Of a stretch of 64,000 bases of DNA, positions 9,549 through 19,142 are shown in pieces. The stretch covers positions 1-64,000 of the forward strand of contig JACDGP010000010.1 of NCBI GenBank assembly GCA_013821605.1, in the 5' to 3' direction. The stretch's first letter is position 1, and every line of letters begins with the position of its first letter. Below the pieces are notes generated by a model, which was not told the DNA's origin, made no database searches, and saw only the letters and a list, made by a program, of their open reading frames with translations. The DNA comes from Herpetosiphonaceae bacterium. Lineage in GTDB: Bacteria > Chloroflexota > Chloroflexia > Chloroflexales > Kallotenuaceae. The translations under genes and the position numbers were made by a program.

Positions 9549-10679
9549 ATGTACGACACGATTATTATTGGTCTGGGTGGTATGGGGAGTGCCACTGCTT
9601 ACCAACTCGCCCGGCGGGGTAAGCGCGTGCTGGGCTTAGAGCGCTTCACACCAGCACACAATCAGGGCAGCAGTCATGGCAAATCGCGGGTTATTCGCCA
9701 AGCCTATCTCGAAGACCCCGCCTATGTCCCGCTGCTCCTACGGGCCTATGAGCTGTGGGAGCAAATCGAACGGGACGCCGGCACGCACCTCCTCACGATC
9801 ACCGGCGGCCTCATGATCGGCAATGCGGATAGCCAGACCTTTCGCGGGAGTCTGCAAAGTGCTCAGCAGTGGAACTTACCGCACGAGATCCTGGATGCCC
9901 AGGACATTGCCCGGCGCTTTACTCCGCTGCAACCACCTCCGGAGATGGTTGCGTTGTATGAAGCCAAGGCGGGGTTTGTCCACCCAGAAGACAGTGTGTG
10001 GGCACATCTGCAACAGGCAATGCGGCTCGGTGCAGTGCTCCATTTCACTGAGCCAGCGCTCAGTTGGGAAGCCACTGCCAGCGGTGTACGGGTCGCAACG
10101 GCGAATGGGGTCTATGAAGCAGAAACGTTGGTGATTGCACCGGGAGCATGGGCACCCGAGCTGATGGGCGATCTCCAGCTGCCGTTTCGTATCACCCGAC
10201 AGGTACTGTATTGGTTTGAACCGCGCGGTGGTGTGGGACCGTTTGCCATCGGGAAATTTCCGATCTACATCTGGGAATTAGCCGATGGCACGCAATTCTA
10301 TGGCTTTCCGGCCCAACCCGGCGTCCCCGGAGTCAAAGTGGCCTTTTTCCACAAAGGCCTCCTTTGCGATCCCAACCAGGTTAACCGCATCGTGAACGAC
10401 GACGATGTCCAGCAAATGCGGGCGGTGATCGGGAGATATATTCCATCATTGAACGGAGAATTGCTCAACACAGCGACCTGTTTATATACTGAAGTGCCGG
10501 ACCAGCACTTTGTTATCGCGTTGCATCCGCAGCATAGCAATGTTGCGATCGCGTCGCCGTGTAGTGGTCATGGCTATAAATTCTGTAGTGTCGTGGGGGA
10601 GATTCTGGCCGACCTAGCGACCGACGGTCAGACTTCTCAGCCGCTCGATCTGTTCAGTCCGGCGCGATTTGGTGCGTGA
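9549..10679 (+). CDS. Monomeric sarcosine oxidase / N-methyl amino acid oxidase family flavoprotein
   Basis: FAD-dependent oxidative demethylation of an N-methylated amino acid, cytoplasmic; 376 residues. Dinucleotide-binding motif GLGGMGSATAYQLARRG lies near the N-terminus, followed by the family signature GSSHGKSRVIRQAY. The C-terminal region has CLYTEVPDQHFVIALHP, whose Cys aligns with the residue that carries covalent FAD in bacterial sarcosine oxidase, then SGHGYKFCSVVGEILADLA. ATG 9549 with GAGG upstream is preferred over TTG 9528. It is a single gene, convergent with the FG-GAP gene. The exact substrate is not decidable. Confidence 0.88.
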   Translation: MYDTIIIGLGGMGSATAYQLARRGKRVLGLERFTPAHNQGSSHGKSRVIRQAYLEDPAYVPLLLRAYELWEQIERDAGTHLLTITGGLMIGNADSQTFRGSLQSAQQWNLPHEILDAQDIARRFTPLQPPPEMVALYEAKAGFVHPEDSVWAHLQQAMRLGAVLHFTEPALSWEATASGVRVATANGVYEAETLVIAPGAWAPELMGDLQLPFRITRQVLYWFEPRGGVGPFAIGKFPIYIWELADGTQFYGFPAQPGVPGVKVAFFHKGLLCDPNQVNRIVNDDDVQQMRAVIGRYIPSLNGELLNTATCLYTEVPDQHFVIALHPQHSNVAIASPCSGHGYKFCSVVGEILADLATDGQTSQPLDLFSPARFGA

Positions 10680-10706
10680 GATGCTGTGCCAGAACCCTCA
10701 CAAAGT

Positions 10707-10732
10707 CTGGGCTAGCATGGCGCTAGGCCCAG
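10707..10732. terminator. Inverted repeat between convergent genes
   Basis: CTGGGCTAGC and GCTAGGCCCAG form a 10-bp stem with one bulged G around a 5-base loop, midway between the convergent sarcosine-oxidase-like and FG-GAP genes. It could act on both strands. U-tracts are poor, which lowers confidence. Confidence 0.4.
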
Positions 10733-10763
10733 GATAAGAACACGAAGCTGCAGGCATAGTCTC

Positions 10764-12602
10764 CTAGTGCATAATGACCGGGGTGTAGACACTATGAACT
10801 TGTGTAGCCGAGTAGACGGTGACCGGAATGGTGACGTTCGGAACACCTGGGGCTTGGAGTGTGATCGATGCTTGATAGGTGCCCGGAGTGGAGGGTGCCG
10901 ATAGGGTCACGTTAAGGGTACCGGGAGTGCTTCCTTTTGTGGTGATAGTTACAATCTGATTGGGATCGTTGTCGGTAGCAGTCCACTGCAGGACGGAGCC
11001 ATCCGCACTTGTGATCGCCACGTTGATAGTGGTGCGGGTACCCTTGAGGAGTACGCTCGCAAGCTGTGACGTGGAGGTAACGAGCCGGGGCGGAGTGTAG
11101 ACGCCGGTATGCGGCAGATCATGGCGGAACAAGGGCCAGCTTGTGGCACCACTGCTTGCCGGGAGTTCCCAAGCGCTGATGCGCCCCTGAGGAATCCCGG
11201 CATTGGCGGCGCCTGCCACCAACTCCAGCTTGCCATCGCCGTTAAGGTCACCGAGGGCTGGTGTATTGTTGAGGGTAGAGTTCGCATCATAGGCAGGTAA
11301 GGCACCAGGTGGGTTGGTGCTGGCGGTAAGCTGGAACGCATCTTTGCCGCGAATGACCGCTACTTGGCTGCCGTCAGACGCAAACAAATCGTCTAAGCCA
11401 TCGCCATCGTAATCGCCGGCCACCAGACCACCGGTTCCTTCTGGCCCATAAATACTGCGAGGTTGAATAGGGTAGCCCGGCAGTAACGCCCCGGTACGAC
11501 CGTCCCAGGCGTAGAGATAGCCCTGATCACTCATGACTGCTGCATCGATCAGCGTTGTACTGCGCAGGTGTGCGAGTACAGGCGAGGCACCGACTGGCGT
11601 AACGGTGGTTGACTCCCAGAGCGTTGTGCCATCGGGCCGGTAAGCTGTGACTTGCTTGCCAAGACCATTGAAGCCACTAGAGCCAACGACGATTTCGTTT
11701 TGCCCATTGCCTAGCAGATCGCCCACTGCCGGCGACGAATAGACCGGGTTTTCACGATGCTGGGGCCAGCCCGGAACCTCGGTGCCGTCAGGGAAATAGA
11801 CCTTGACGTAGCCGCCGTTCAAATCACCATAGTATGGATCAGCATGTGCATCGATGCCGATGATGATCTCTTTGCGGCCATCGCCAAAAAGATCAGCGAC
11901 GGCTGGTGATGACCACACCGTATCCCGTACAAACTTCGGCCAACCTGGAAGATCGCTGCCATCGGCACGCTTCACATAGACGTGCTGATCGAAGGCACCA
12001 TAGATTATTTCCTTTTGGCCATCGCCAAACAAATCCGCGATGCTCGGTGATGATGCTACACCATCAGTGTAGCCGTCGGGGGAGCCGAGATCGGAGCCAT
12101 TGCCACCCATATCCATGGTCAACTGGGGCCAACCTTTGACCAAGGTACCATTATTATGTAACGCAACTACCCCGCCGTTTTGCTTGGCTTGAAAGACATC
12201 GCCGACTGAAACCACGATTTCGGGCTGGCCATCCCCATCAATATCTCCCACGGCTGGAGCCGAACGAATGGCCGTACCGGTTGGATGGGTGATCCCTGAC
12301 AGGCTATTAATGGCGGCATCGGTATGGAACTGCCATAACAGTTGACCCGATGATGATACTGCCGAAATAACACCATCATTGCCGCCAGCGACAATCTCGG
12401 GTTTTCCGTCAACGTTGATATCGGCAATCGTGGGCGAGCCAAAATTGATCGAACTGGAGGGCAGGTTCACGGGAAAGCCCGGAATTTGTGAGACGAATTC
12501 TTGTGGCTGCGTAGCACCCACCGGTTTTAATCCGGCAACCAAGGCGACCAGCGCCAATAGTGGGATCACGTGGAGCATCGAACGGCGCTTATAGAACGAC
12601 AT
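10764..12602 (-). CDS. Secreted FG-GAP/VCBS repeat beta-propeller protein
   Basis: 612 residues from ATG 12602 (AAAGGAAA upstream; the frame continues to 12686 but without a better site). A signal peptide is clear: SFYKRRSMLHVIPLLALVAL then AGLKPVGA. About seven FG-GAP-type repeats follow, each with a calcium-loop-like motif such as ADINVDGKPEIVAGG, GDIDGDGQPEIVVSVGD, GDYDGDGLDDLFASDG and GDLNGDGKLELVAGA, consistent with an integrin-like propeller. A C-terminal Ig-like domain of about 90 residues closes the protein. It probably binds a surface partner or sugar; no catalytic site is visible. The gene is monocistronic upstream of the glycan cluster end. Confidence 0.88.
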   Translation of the reverse strand: MSFYKRRSMLHVIPLLALVALVAGLKPVGATQPQEFVSQIPGFPVNLPSSSINFGSPTIADINVDGKPEIVAGGNDGVISAVSSSGQLLWQFHTDAAINSLSGITHPTGTAIRSAPAVGDIDGDGQPEIVVSVGDVFQAKQNGGVVALHNNGTLVKGWPQLTMDMGGNGSDLGSPDGYTDGVASSPSIADLFGDGQKEIIYGAFDQHVYVKRADGSDLPGWPKFVRDTVWSSPAVADLFGDGRKEIIIGIDAHADPYYGDLNGGYVKVYFPDGTEVPGWPQHRENPVYSSPAVGDLLGNGQNEIVVGSSGFNGLGKQVTAYRPDGTTLWESTTVTPVGASPVLAHLRSTTLIDAAVMSDQGYLYAWDGRTGALLPGYPIQPRSIYGPEGTGGLVAGDYDGDGLDDLFASDGSQVAVIRGKDAFQLTASTNPPGALPAYDANSTLNNTPALGDLNGDGKLELVAGAANAGIPQGRISAWELPASSGATSWPLFRHDLPHTGVYTPPRLVTSTSQLASVLLKGTRTTINVAITSADGSVLQWTATDNDPNQIVTITTKGSTPGTLNVTLSAPSTPGTYQASITLQAPGVPNVTIPVTVYSATQVHSVYTPVIMH

Positions 12603-12791
12603 ATCTTGTTTCCTTTCCGAAGACAACCGAGAAACACGTATAAGATGAACGAGCGATTGCCGGTCGTCTCCATGCAATGGTACCAACTTTAGCGCCAGAA
12701 GGTGCAGGGCGAAGTAGTGAGTATGGGTAGCATTATGGATGTGACGAACCAGTCCATCTGTACTCTTCCTGACACCCCTGCGGGGGAAGGA

Positions 12792-14435
12792 TTAGGGATG
12801 GCGGATTACGAAGATCGGCTTGTGCTCTTTCGTTTGGCCGCCAAGCACTTCATATGCGGGGCTTCCGTTGGGGTACGAGATTGTGTAGAGGATGGTTAAC
12901 GCTTTGGACTGAGCAGCGGATGGCTCCCCAAAATGGTATTTGTCAAAGGTGTCGACTGTGTTAAAGGCTGGTGGTCGGCGCCGTACTGCTAGGTATTGAT
13001 GGACGTCATCAGGCGACCATCTTTCATAAAACAAGACATAGATGTACGCCTCATTCGCATTGCTGATCCAGATTTCGCTGGCACCATCCGCATGATCGTG
13101 CACATAGCTAAGGGCTTGCTCTAGCCCGTATTGGAATTGGCCGAGCACCTGTTGGGGATAGGTGTGGAAATAGTCCTTGTAAAAACCGAACAGTTCGCGC
13201 CCAAAGGAGCCACATGCTATGACGGTCAGCATAAGGAGGGCAACACGTCGAGCCTGTGGTCGTCTCGTGCGCAACAGGCGGATAATCAGATCGGCCAGAG
13301 TAACTGCGCCAATAGCGGCGACTAGAGCACTCAGAGGGATCAAGTGTGCTCCGCGTAACACGTGGGGACTGGGCAGTGTTAGACTGCCTGGTACTGGATA
13401 TAAGACGAGTGCTGAAAGTAGCACCAGCGATGCAGCGCGTCGACGTGGGTGTTGGGTCTGTACGACGCCATAGCCTAAAGCGACGAGGCCAATCAAAAGG
13501 AATGGCAAAGCGCTATATTGCTCGACACCATAGCCCGACGGCACATGCATCGGATCGCCGTCGCCAGCAGTGAATAAAAATCGTGGTGAAAAATACGAGG
13601 CGTATTGTCGTATCAGCAATGGAGCGTCGACATGCGTTGCGCGAAAGATTGATACCTGGTCAAGGCGTGCGCGGCCAGCGGGATCGAACGTTGAGAGATA
13701 CAGGATCGGCCCGGCGATGACGACGAAGATGAGTATGGCATAGCTGATTGCAGCGAAGCGCAGGTGTTTGATACTCCGCCAATAGATGAGCAGGACGACA
13801 CCGACCAGCAGGGGCACATAAAGCTTCATCGTAGGATAGCTGGCAAACGTTAATCCGGCGATGATGGCCGTGTTGATCAGGCCAAGATTGCTCCATCGTC
13901 GTAAGCTCCATACCAGAGCCAATATGGTAAGCGCGATCATGGTTGGCACCATGGTCGGCGGAATCGCCCAGCGACTGAGATGTACATGCCAGGGCAAAAC
14001 AGCTATGAACCAGGCTGCCAGTATGCCAACGGAGCGTCGCTGCCAGAGTTCACATCCCAGTAGGTAGATAATTGGAACTAGGAGCACGCCGACGGTGGCC
14101 GATACCAGCCGTAGCACCTCGGTATGTAAGCCGAGCAGCCCTACAAATGGTATCGTCAGAAAGGTTAGTAATGGCGACGTCCAGTCCCCAAAGCTTTCGA
14201 GGCCAGCAAATGGGAATGGGTGACCAAGATGATCGCGTCCCGTACGGAACAAACTATAGGCGTCATAGCCGTTCACGGCTTCGTCTTGGTTGAGTGCCGG
14301 GGGAATGCCTTTGAGGTTGGCATAGCGCAGCCCGACCGCGACAACCACCGCACCGAGCAGCAGGCAAATCTCTATTGTTGCCCGCGGGCTTGGCTTGAGA
14401 TTGGCCTGCGGGTTGATTTTCATGGTATGGAACAT
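12792..14435 (-). CDS. GT-C membrane glycosyltransferase (PMT/ArnT-like)
   Basis: Polyprenyl-phosphate-sugar-dependent glycosyltransferase of the PMT/ArnT superfamily, 547 residues, about 11 membrane helices. The first outer loop carries the acidic pair in NQDEAVNGYDAYSL, as expected for GT-C enzymes, followed by helices such as LVPIIYLLGCELW. A soluble C-terminal portion of about 120 residues follows. The start ATG 14435 overlaps the upstream stop as TGATG, so translation is coupled. It is the last gene of the minus-strand glycan cluster. Acceptor and sugar are unknown. Confidence 0.85.
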   Translation of the reverse strand: MFHTMKINPQANLKPSPRATIEICLLLGAVVVAVGLRYANLKGIPPALNQDEAVNGYDAYSLFRTGRDHLGHPFPFAGLESFGDWTSPLLTFLTIPFVGLLGLHTEVLRLVSATVGVLLVPIIYLLGCELWQRRSVGILAAWFIAVLPWHVHLSRWAIPPTMVPTMIALTILALVWSLRRWSNLGLINTAIIAGLTFASYPTMKLYVPLLVGVVLLIYWRSIKHLRFAAISYAILIFVVIAGPILYLSTFDPAGRARLDQVSIFRATHVDAPLLIRQYASYFSPRFLFTAGDGDPMHVPSGYGVEQYSALPFLLIGLVALGYGVVQTQHPRRRAASLVLLSALVLYPVPGSLTLPSPHVLRGAHLIPLSALVAAIGAVTLADLIIRLLRTRRPQARRVALLMLTVIACGSFGRELFGFYKDYFHTYPQQVLGQFQYGLEQALSYVHDHADGASEIWISNANEAYIYVLFYERWSPDDVHQYLAVRRRPPAFNTVDTFDKYHFGEPSAAQSKALTILYTISYPNGSPAYEVLGGQTKEHKPIFVIRHP

Positions 14436-15601
14436 CAAGCCTTCTGGCTATACAACGCCCGTGTTGCGCGCCAGCAAACGACAACGATGATGATAAAGAG
14501 GCCAAGCGCGAGCACTGGGTGAGGTATAAAGTTCGGGAGGCTCAATAAATACGGTGTATAGACGAAGAATGATGTTAAGCCAATGACCAAGGGCACCCAA
14601 AAATATTTCGGGAGATAAAAGCCCCATACAATTGACAGCACATCGGCAGGAAAAAAGTAGCGCTCGTGCATCTTGGGCGTAACGTAGGGCACCAGCAGCA
14701 CCGATAGTAATGCTAGCTGGACCAAGGTTGTGTGTGTGATCGATATCTCACTTTTGTACACCAGGACGACAAACAAAAAGCACATGATGACGGCCCAGAT
14801 GAGCCCAGGGCCATATAGCGCATCATACCGTTCGTTTGGCAGCCAGGTGTACATATTCGGCGCGCCCATAGTCAATTCACGGTACGCTTCGGATTGGTTG
14901 GCATAGATCAAAAGCAACTCACGCCAGGGTCGACCTGCCAAGCCCGCCGGAACAATGGCAATCAGGTAGACCAAGGGTACAAGCAGAACATACTTCCATG
15001 CGACCTGACGCCGCAACAACAAAGCGAGGAGCAATGGAGCTAAAAAGATGGCCTGCAACTTGAAGGCGAATGCTACGCCAAAGGCCACCCATGCATACGC
15101 TGGTCGTTCCGTCGCAAGAAAGTAAACGCACGCAACTAAAGCCGTGGTATAGATGCTGTCGGCTTGGCCCCACATGGCGCTATTCAAAACGACGGTCGGT
15201 GCAAAGATCGTGGCAAAGAAGGCAAGCAGTGGGACTTCTCTACGGTCATATTTGAGGCGAACGAGGCGGTAGACGAACCAGCCACAGATGAAATCGCAGA
15301 CCAGTGCCGGGAGCTTAACGGCGATTACAGGCGCAAGCCTGTGGAAAAGAACCGATACACCGTACAGCAAGTACAAATAGGGTGGAGTGTAATTGGCAAA
15401 ATTCGATCCGAAAACGCTAAAGCCCTGCAGCTTAATCGCCTTGTACCAGCCATTGGTATAGGCTCTGAAATCTTCGGAGGCATAGTTTCGCATGCTCCAG
15501 CGCAAAGCGATGGCCAAAACAAAGCCCAGCCCGAGGATAACCGTGTCTTCAATATCTAGTGCTCTCGTCCATCTCGAAACATTGATTTGTTTGCCGATCA
15601 T
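14435..15601 (-). CDS. GT-C type membrane glycosyltransferase
   Basis: 388 residues with about 10 hydrophobic helices. The first loop holds YASEDFRAYTNGWYKAI, whose ED pair suits a GT-C catalytic acid, followed by NYTPPYLYLLYG. Other family-like segments are FAPTVVLNSAMWGQADSIY and TPKMHERYFFPADVLS, which resemble GT87/PIG-M-like mannosyltransferases. ATG 15601 has GGGAAG upstream; the frame extends to 15643 without a better site. It lies in the cluster between a methyltransferase and the PMT-like enzyme, so it should add a sugar on the outer membrane face. Confidence 0.82.
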   Translation of the reverse strand: MIGKQINVSRWTRALDIEDTVILGLGFVLAIALRWSMRNYASEDFRAYTNGWYKAIKLQGFSVFGSNFANYTPPYLYLLYGVSVLFHRLAPVIAVKLPALVCDFICGWFVYRLVRLKYDRREVPLLAFFATIFAPTVVLNSAMWGQADSIYTTALVACVYFLATERPAYAWVAFGVAFAFKLQAIFLAPLLLALLLRRQVAWKYVLLVPLVYLIAIVPAGLAGRPWRELLLIYANQSEAYRELTMGAPNMYTWLPNERYDALYGPGLIWAVIMCFLFVVLVYKSEISITHTTLVQLALLSVLLVPYVTPKMHERYFFPADVLSIVWGFYLPKYFWVPLVIGLTSFFVYTPYLLSLPNFIPHPVLALGLFIIIVVVCWRATRALYSQKA

Positions 15602-15664
15602 ATTTCTTCCCGGCGGCTTAGGCCACCCAGTACCAGTTAACAAAAAGCGTGATGCGCGAGTGTC

Positions 15665-16711
15665 TCATTTTGTGGCTAAGAGGATCATGGCTGCACCACG
15701 TTCGCGCAGGAGATGGTCGATCCAGCCTTGCGGCAACTGTGAACGGTAGGGAGGCATAGGTTTGCGGCGACCGAGGATACGCCATACCTTTGTTGGAAGG
15801 TGAGGCTCAGGTTGTATGAATGCTGAGGGCGATGAAATGCGTAATTCTAATGACCATGCTGTCATGTTTTCCAAGGTAGATTGGTAGGTTTCTGGCGTGA
15901 CTAGGAGCTGTTCGTGGAGACCAGCGGCACGAAGTACGCGCCGGTAATCAGCGAGGCGTGGACGAGTTTCATTAATACCGTAGCTCAGTTCCTCTGCCAG
16001 TACCGTTTGGCGTAGCTCTTCGTCATCGCTCTGGTCAGGGACACACGGCTCATTGATTGCGATCATGCGCCCACCCGGACGTAGCACCCGCCCAATGTTC
16101 TTCAAAAGGCGCGCGAGGTCGGTGGTATGGTGCAAGGCAGCAGCACAAAAAACAAGATCAAATGAGCGATCCGCAAAAGGGAGTTGTTCGCTATCAGCAA
16201 TCAGCGTATCGTAGGTCACGCCAGCGGCTTGCATGAGAGCACGGGAGCGTCCTAGCCCAACTTGGTCATCAGACACGATGTCGATGGCCACCGCTTGGCA
16301 GCCGCGTAAAGCGAAGTGTTTGGCAGCCCAGCCGCGCCCGGCCCCCAGATCTAAAACCCATTCACCCGCTTGGGGCTGGCTTAGTTCAAGCGCAATATCA
16401 AATTGCTTCGCGATGTCAAGCCAGGGCTCATGCGGAAAATATGGCAACTGGAAGTCAATGTCAATACCAGATTGGTCATATATGTTATGGTCTTGATGAT
16501 ATTTAACCCAGCCGAGCGCTTCTCTGGCTTTCGGAGCCCAGGTTTCATCATCGATATAGAGCTGTGGCATGCCGTGATGTATTGAGTAGCAACGCCCATC
16601 ATGGGGACAACGTAAGTTGCCTATTTCGATCCAAGGGGATATTTGCCCCTCGAATTGTAGCTTTCCTCCACAGGCCGGACAGCGTAATAATGGTAAGAGT
16701 TTCGGCCGCAC
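15665..16711 (-). CDS. SAM-dependent methyltransferase with Trm112-like zinc-binding N-terminus
   Basis: 348 residues from GTG 16711, which has AAAGGAAA at proper spacing; the open frame extends to 16954 inside the upstream gene and is unlikely to be used. Residues about 10-60 carry RCPACGGKLQ and NLRCPHDGRCYSI, a four-Cys Trm112-type element. The class I methyltransferase core follows: motif I as VLDLGAGRGWAAKHFA, motif II VAIDI, motif IV FDLVFCAAALHH and motif VI LRPGGRMIAINEP. Placement inside the glycosyltransferase cluster suggests methylation of a sugar or lipid carrier. The substrate is unknown. Confidence 0.86.
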   Translation of the reverse strand: MRPKLLPLLRCPACGGKLQFEGQISPWIEIGNLRCPHDGRCYSIHHGMPQLYIDDETWAPKAREALGWVKYHQDHNIYDQSGIDIDFQLPYFPHEPWLDIAKQFDIALELSQPQAGEWVLDLGAGRGWAAKHFALRGCQAVAIDIVSDDQVGLGRSRALMQAAGVTYDTLIADSEQLPFADRSFDLVFCAAALHHTTDLARLLKNIGRVLRPGGRMIAINEPCVPDQSDDEELRQTVLAEELSYGINETRPRLADYRRVLRAAGLHEQLLVTPETYQSTLENMTAWSLELRISSPSAFIQPEPHLPTKVWRILGRRKPMPPYRSQLPQGWIDHLLRERGAAMILLATK

Positions 16712-16734
16712 AATTTTCCTTTCCCCTGTCAGCT

Positions 16735-17976
16735 TTATGCTACCCAATACCAGTTCACAAAAAGCGTCGTGAATAAGCCCAATCCGAGCAGTGAAAGTGT
16801 GGTGATAAGGCGGTCTACCCACTGCCGTTCGCCCCAGCGGGCGAGAAGGATAAAGACAGGAAACAACACCCACATATAGCGGCGCTGACTGGCCCAGAGG
16901 CCAGAACTGAGCGACAGAACGGCACCGAGCAAGACAAATACAGCCTCGCTCCAACGGCGTTGGCGCAGCAGGACGCAGCCCAAGATCAGGAATAGCAGCA
17001 CAAATAACGCATCAATGGAGTGATCAAGTTGAATGTGGGTACGGAGCAGTGCCGCTATCCAACCCTCCGAGGGGCGTTCAAGGAGCTGTCTGACCATGAC
17101 TAACGGCGAGCCCGGTTTACGGCCCCAAGCGGCTGAAGCGTGGGCAAAGGCCAGAGCATCACCAAAGGTACGTTGTAGATAGAACATATAGGCAGCCGTG
17201 CCGAGCGGTACGGCCAAGGGGGCGGCGAGGGCAACGACCGGTGGACCGCCAGTGTTGGGGTGCTGCCGATGCTGCATCCACCATTCGATCAACAGCACTG
17301 GCGCGACAACCAGTCCGACAAGCCGGCTTGAGGTTGTGACGATGCCGAGTAGTGCTGCCCAGGTCCAGCGCCCTTTGCGTGCAGCATACAGGGCACCGAT
17401 CGCGCCAAGTAAGAATAATGACTCGGTATACAAGGCCGAACCGAAAAACGAAGTAGGGAAGATTAGCAAATACCACACTCCTCGATCAGCGACCCTGCTC
17501 CCCCACTCATCACCGACGAGGCGGTAGAAGAGCATCGTCGCTCCAAGTAGTGCGAGGTTGGTCACGATCAGGCCGCCTACCATCGCGTCGCCAACTACAA
17601 ACTGGCCGGCTCGCATTAACAGCGGGAGGAGGGGAAAGAAGGCGACCGACGGGAGGGGCATATCTTTATAGTGGTAGCCCCGTTTGACAATCTCAAGATA
17701 AAAACCATCATCCCAACGACCACCAAATGCGTCAAGCAGTGTGTTACCTGGGCGGAAATAGGGGCGTCCTTTGGGATCGATGATTAGGGGCGTGGCAATA
17801 TAGGCGACGATGGCAATGCCGAGCCGTGTGATGGCCCAGCTGAAGAGCGACACCCAGAGCCAGCGTGCTGCGCGCAGGCGTGTTTGGAACGCTCCTTTAA
17901 TCCCGGGCGTTTGCAGGCTGGGTGCCGGGATCTCAAGCATTTCACGCATACGGTCCCCTTTATCGTAGATCGTCAT
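16735..17976 (-). CDS. PIG-V-like mannosyltransferase (GT76-type membrane protein)
   Basis: 413 residues with roughly 9 membrane helices. The family signature is GGRWDDGFYLEIVKRGYHY followed by VAFFPLLPLLMR; the WD pair is the presumed catalytic site of PIG-V-like mannosyltransferases. Helix regions SFFGSALYTESLFLLGAIGA and SSRLVGLVVAPVLLIEWW also fit. ATG 17976 overlaps the upstream stop as TGATG. ATG 17949, preceded by AAAGGGGA, is an equally good start. It would add a mannose-type sugar from a polyprenol donor to a lipid-linked acceptor. Confidence 0.84.
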   Translation of the reverse strand: MTIYDKGDRMREMLEIPAPSLQTPGIKGAFQTRLRAARWLWVSLFSWAITRLGIAIVAYIATPLIIDPKGRPYFRPGNTLLDAFGGRWDDGFYLEIVKRGYHYKDMPLPSVAFFPLLPLLMRAGQFVVGDAMVGGLIVTNLALLGATMLFYRLVGDEWGSRVADRGVWYLLIFPTSFFGSALYTESLFLLGAIGALYAARKGRWTWAALLGIVTTSSRLVGLVVAPVLLIEWWMQHRQHPNTGGPPVVALAAPLAVPLGTAAYMFYLQRTFGDALAFAHASAAWGRKPGSPLVMVRQLLERPSEGWIAALLRTHIQLDHSIDALFVLLFLILGCVLLRQRRWSEAVFVLLGAVLSLSSGLWASQRRYMWVLFPVFILLARWGERQWVDRLITTLSLLGLGLFTTLFVNWYWVA

Positions 17977-19139
17977 CAGCGCGTGACCTCGACTGCCGTA
18001 TGGAGCGCGGCTTCGAGTCGTTCCTCCACGACCAGCCAACTATACCATTGCTCCACGAAACGGCGGCCTTGGCGACCTAGCTGTTGTCGTAATTGATGAT
18101 CCGCTAGAAGCAGATCAAGACATGCAGCAAACTCGGCGTAGTCTTGATAAAACAGGCCGCCGTTGCTGCGTACGGTTTGGTCACGCAGGACAGGCGTCGT
18201 GCCGTTGACGAGCGTCGGCTTGGCGGCGGCCCAGGCCTCCAGGCAAAGGATCGATAGGCTCTCGAACGGGGAAGGTAGCACGACCAAGGCACACTGTGCT
18301 AGAAGCTCACGTTTGCGTTCTTCGCTCACGAAGCCGAGCATCTGGACGTCGGGGTGAGGAGGTAGCGTAATATTGGCGCGACCAGCGAAGGCGAGCTGTA
18401 GCGGCGAGGGATGCGCTTGTTTGTAGCGCAGGAAATAATCGTACAACTGCTCGCAGCCCTTTGAGGTATCGACGCGGCCAATATAGAGTAACAGGGGTGG
18501 TGATGCTTCAGCGACCATGCTACGGAATGAGGGTACATCGATGCCTACGCCAACTTCACTGCCCGGCAGGGAGGCGATATCGAACAGCTCGTGGAGCATG
18601 GTGCGTTCGGTCGGGGTGTTGTAGATGAGGTAGCGCGGCAGCGCGAAAAGCCGCTGAAAGAGCCGGAGGTAAATCGGGAGTTCGTCGTGCGCTGTCGGCA
18701 CCAAAACAGCCTTATCCCTGGCCAACGGTAGACCAAAATAGGTAGTGCAATACAGATAGGTCATGAAAATGAAGAGATCGAAGTCATCGTGCTGGGCAGC
18801 AATGGCTGAAAACAGACCGGTGGCGTAGGGACCTTGGCGGCGCATCCATTCGATCTCTTGCTCATCAGAATGGGGACCACCGAAGATGATGTGTGAGAAG
18901 GCGTTGAACGTGTCGTTGTCACGTGGAGCATCGACGCGGAAGCGTTGGACACGTACGCCGTTAATAAGCTCGACGCCCGGCGCGTAGTAGTCAGCCCAAG
19001 TCACAAAATCGCGGGCACAAGTGGTTAATACTTCGACATGGTGGCGGGTTGCCAGCCGCTCGGCCCATTCACGGCAGTGATACTCAGCACCACCATGCAC
19101 ATCCAGACCATACCGTACAACGACGAAGGCAATACGCAC
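17976..19139 (-). CDS. GT4 family glycosyltransferase
   Basis: Cytoplasmic GT-B-fold glycosyltransferase, 387 residues. N-lobe opening MRIAFVVVRYGLDVHGGAEYH has the GGAE loop. The C-lobe has LLLYIGRVDTSKGCEQLYDY, LAFAGRA, VQMLGFVSEERKRELLAQC and the donor-binding VLPSPFESLSILCLEAWAA with the EX7E pattern. Its neighbour at 20198 shares the same N-terminal pattern (WYGLEVKGGAELQCR), suggesting an old duplication. It starts 4 bases after the upstream gene's stop. Confidence 0.88.
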   Translation of the reverse strand: MRIAFVVVRYGLDVHGGAEYHCREWAERLATRHHVEVLTTCARDFVTWADYYAPGVELINGVRVQRFRVDAPRDNDTFNAFSHIIFGGPHSDEQEIEWMRRQGPYATGLFSAIAAQHDDFDLFIFMTYLYCTTYFGLPLARDKAVLVPTAHDELPIYLRLFQRLFALPRYLIYNTPTERTMLHELFDIASLPGSEVGVGIDVPSFRSMVAEASPPLLLYIGRVDTSKGCEQLYDYFLRYKQAHPSPLQLAFAGRANITLPPHPDVQMLGFVSEERKRELLAQCALVVLPSPFESLSILCLEAWAAAKPTLVNGTTPVLRDQTVRSNGGLFYQDYAEFAACLDLLLADHQLRQQLGRQGRRFVEQWYSWLVVEERLEAALHTAVEVTR

Positions 19140-19142
19140 GCG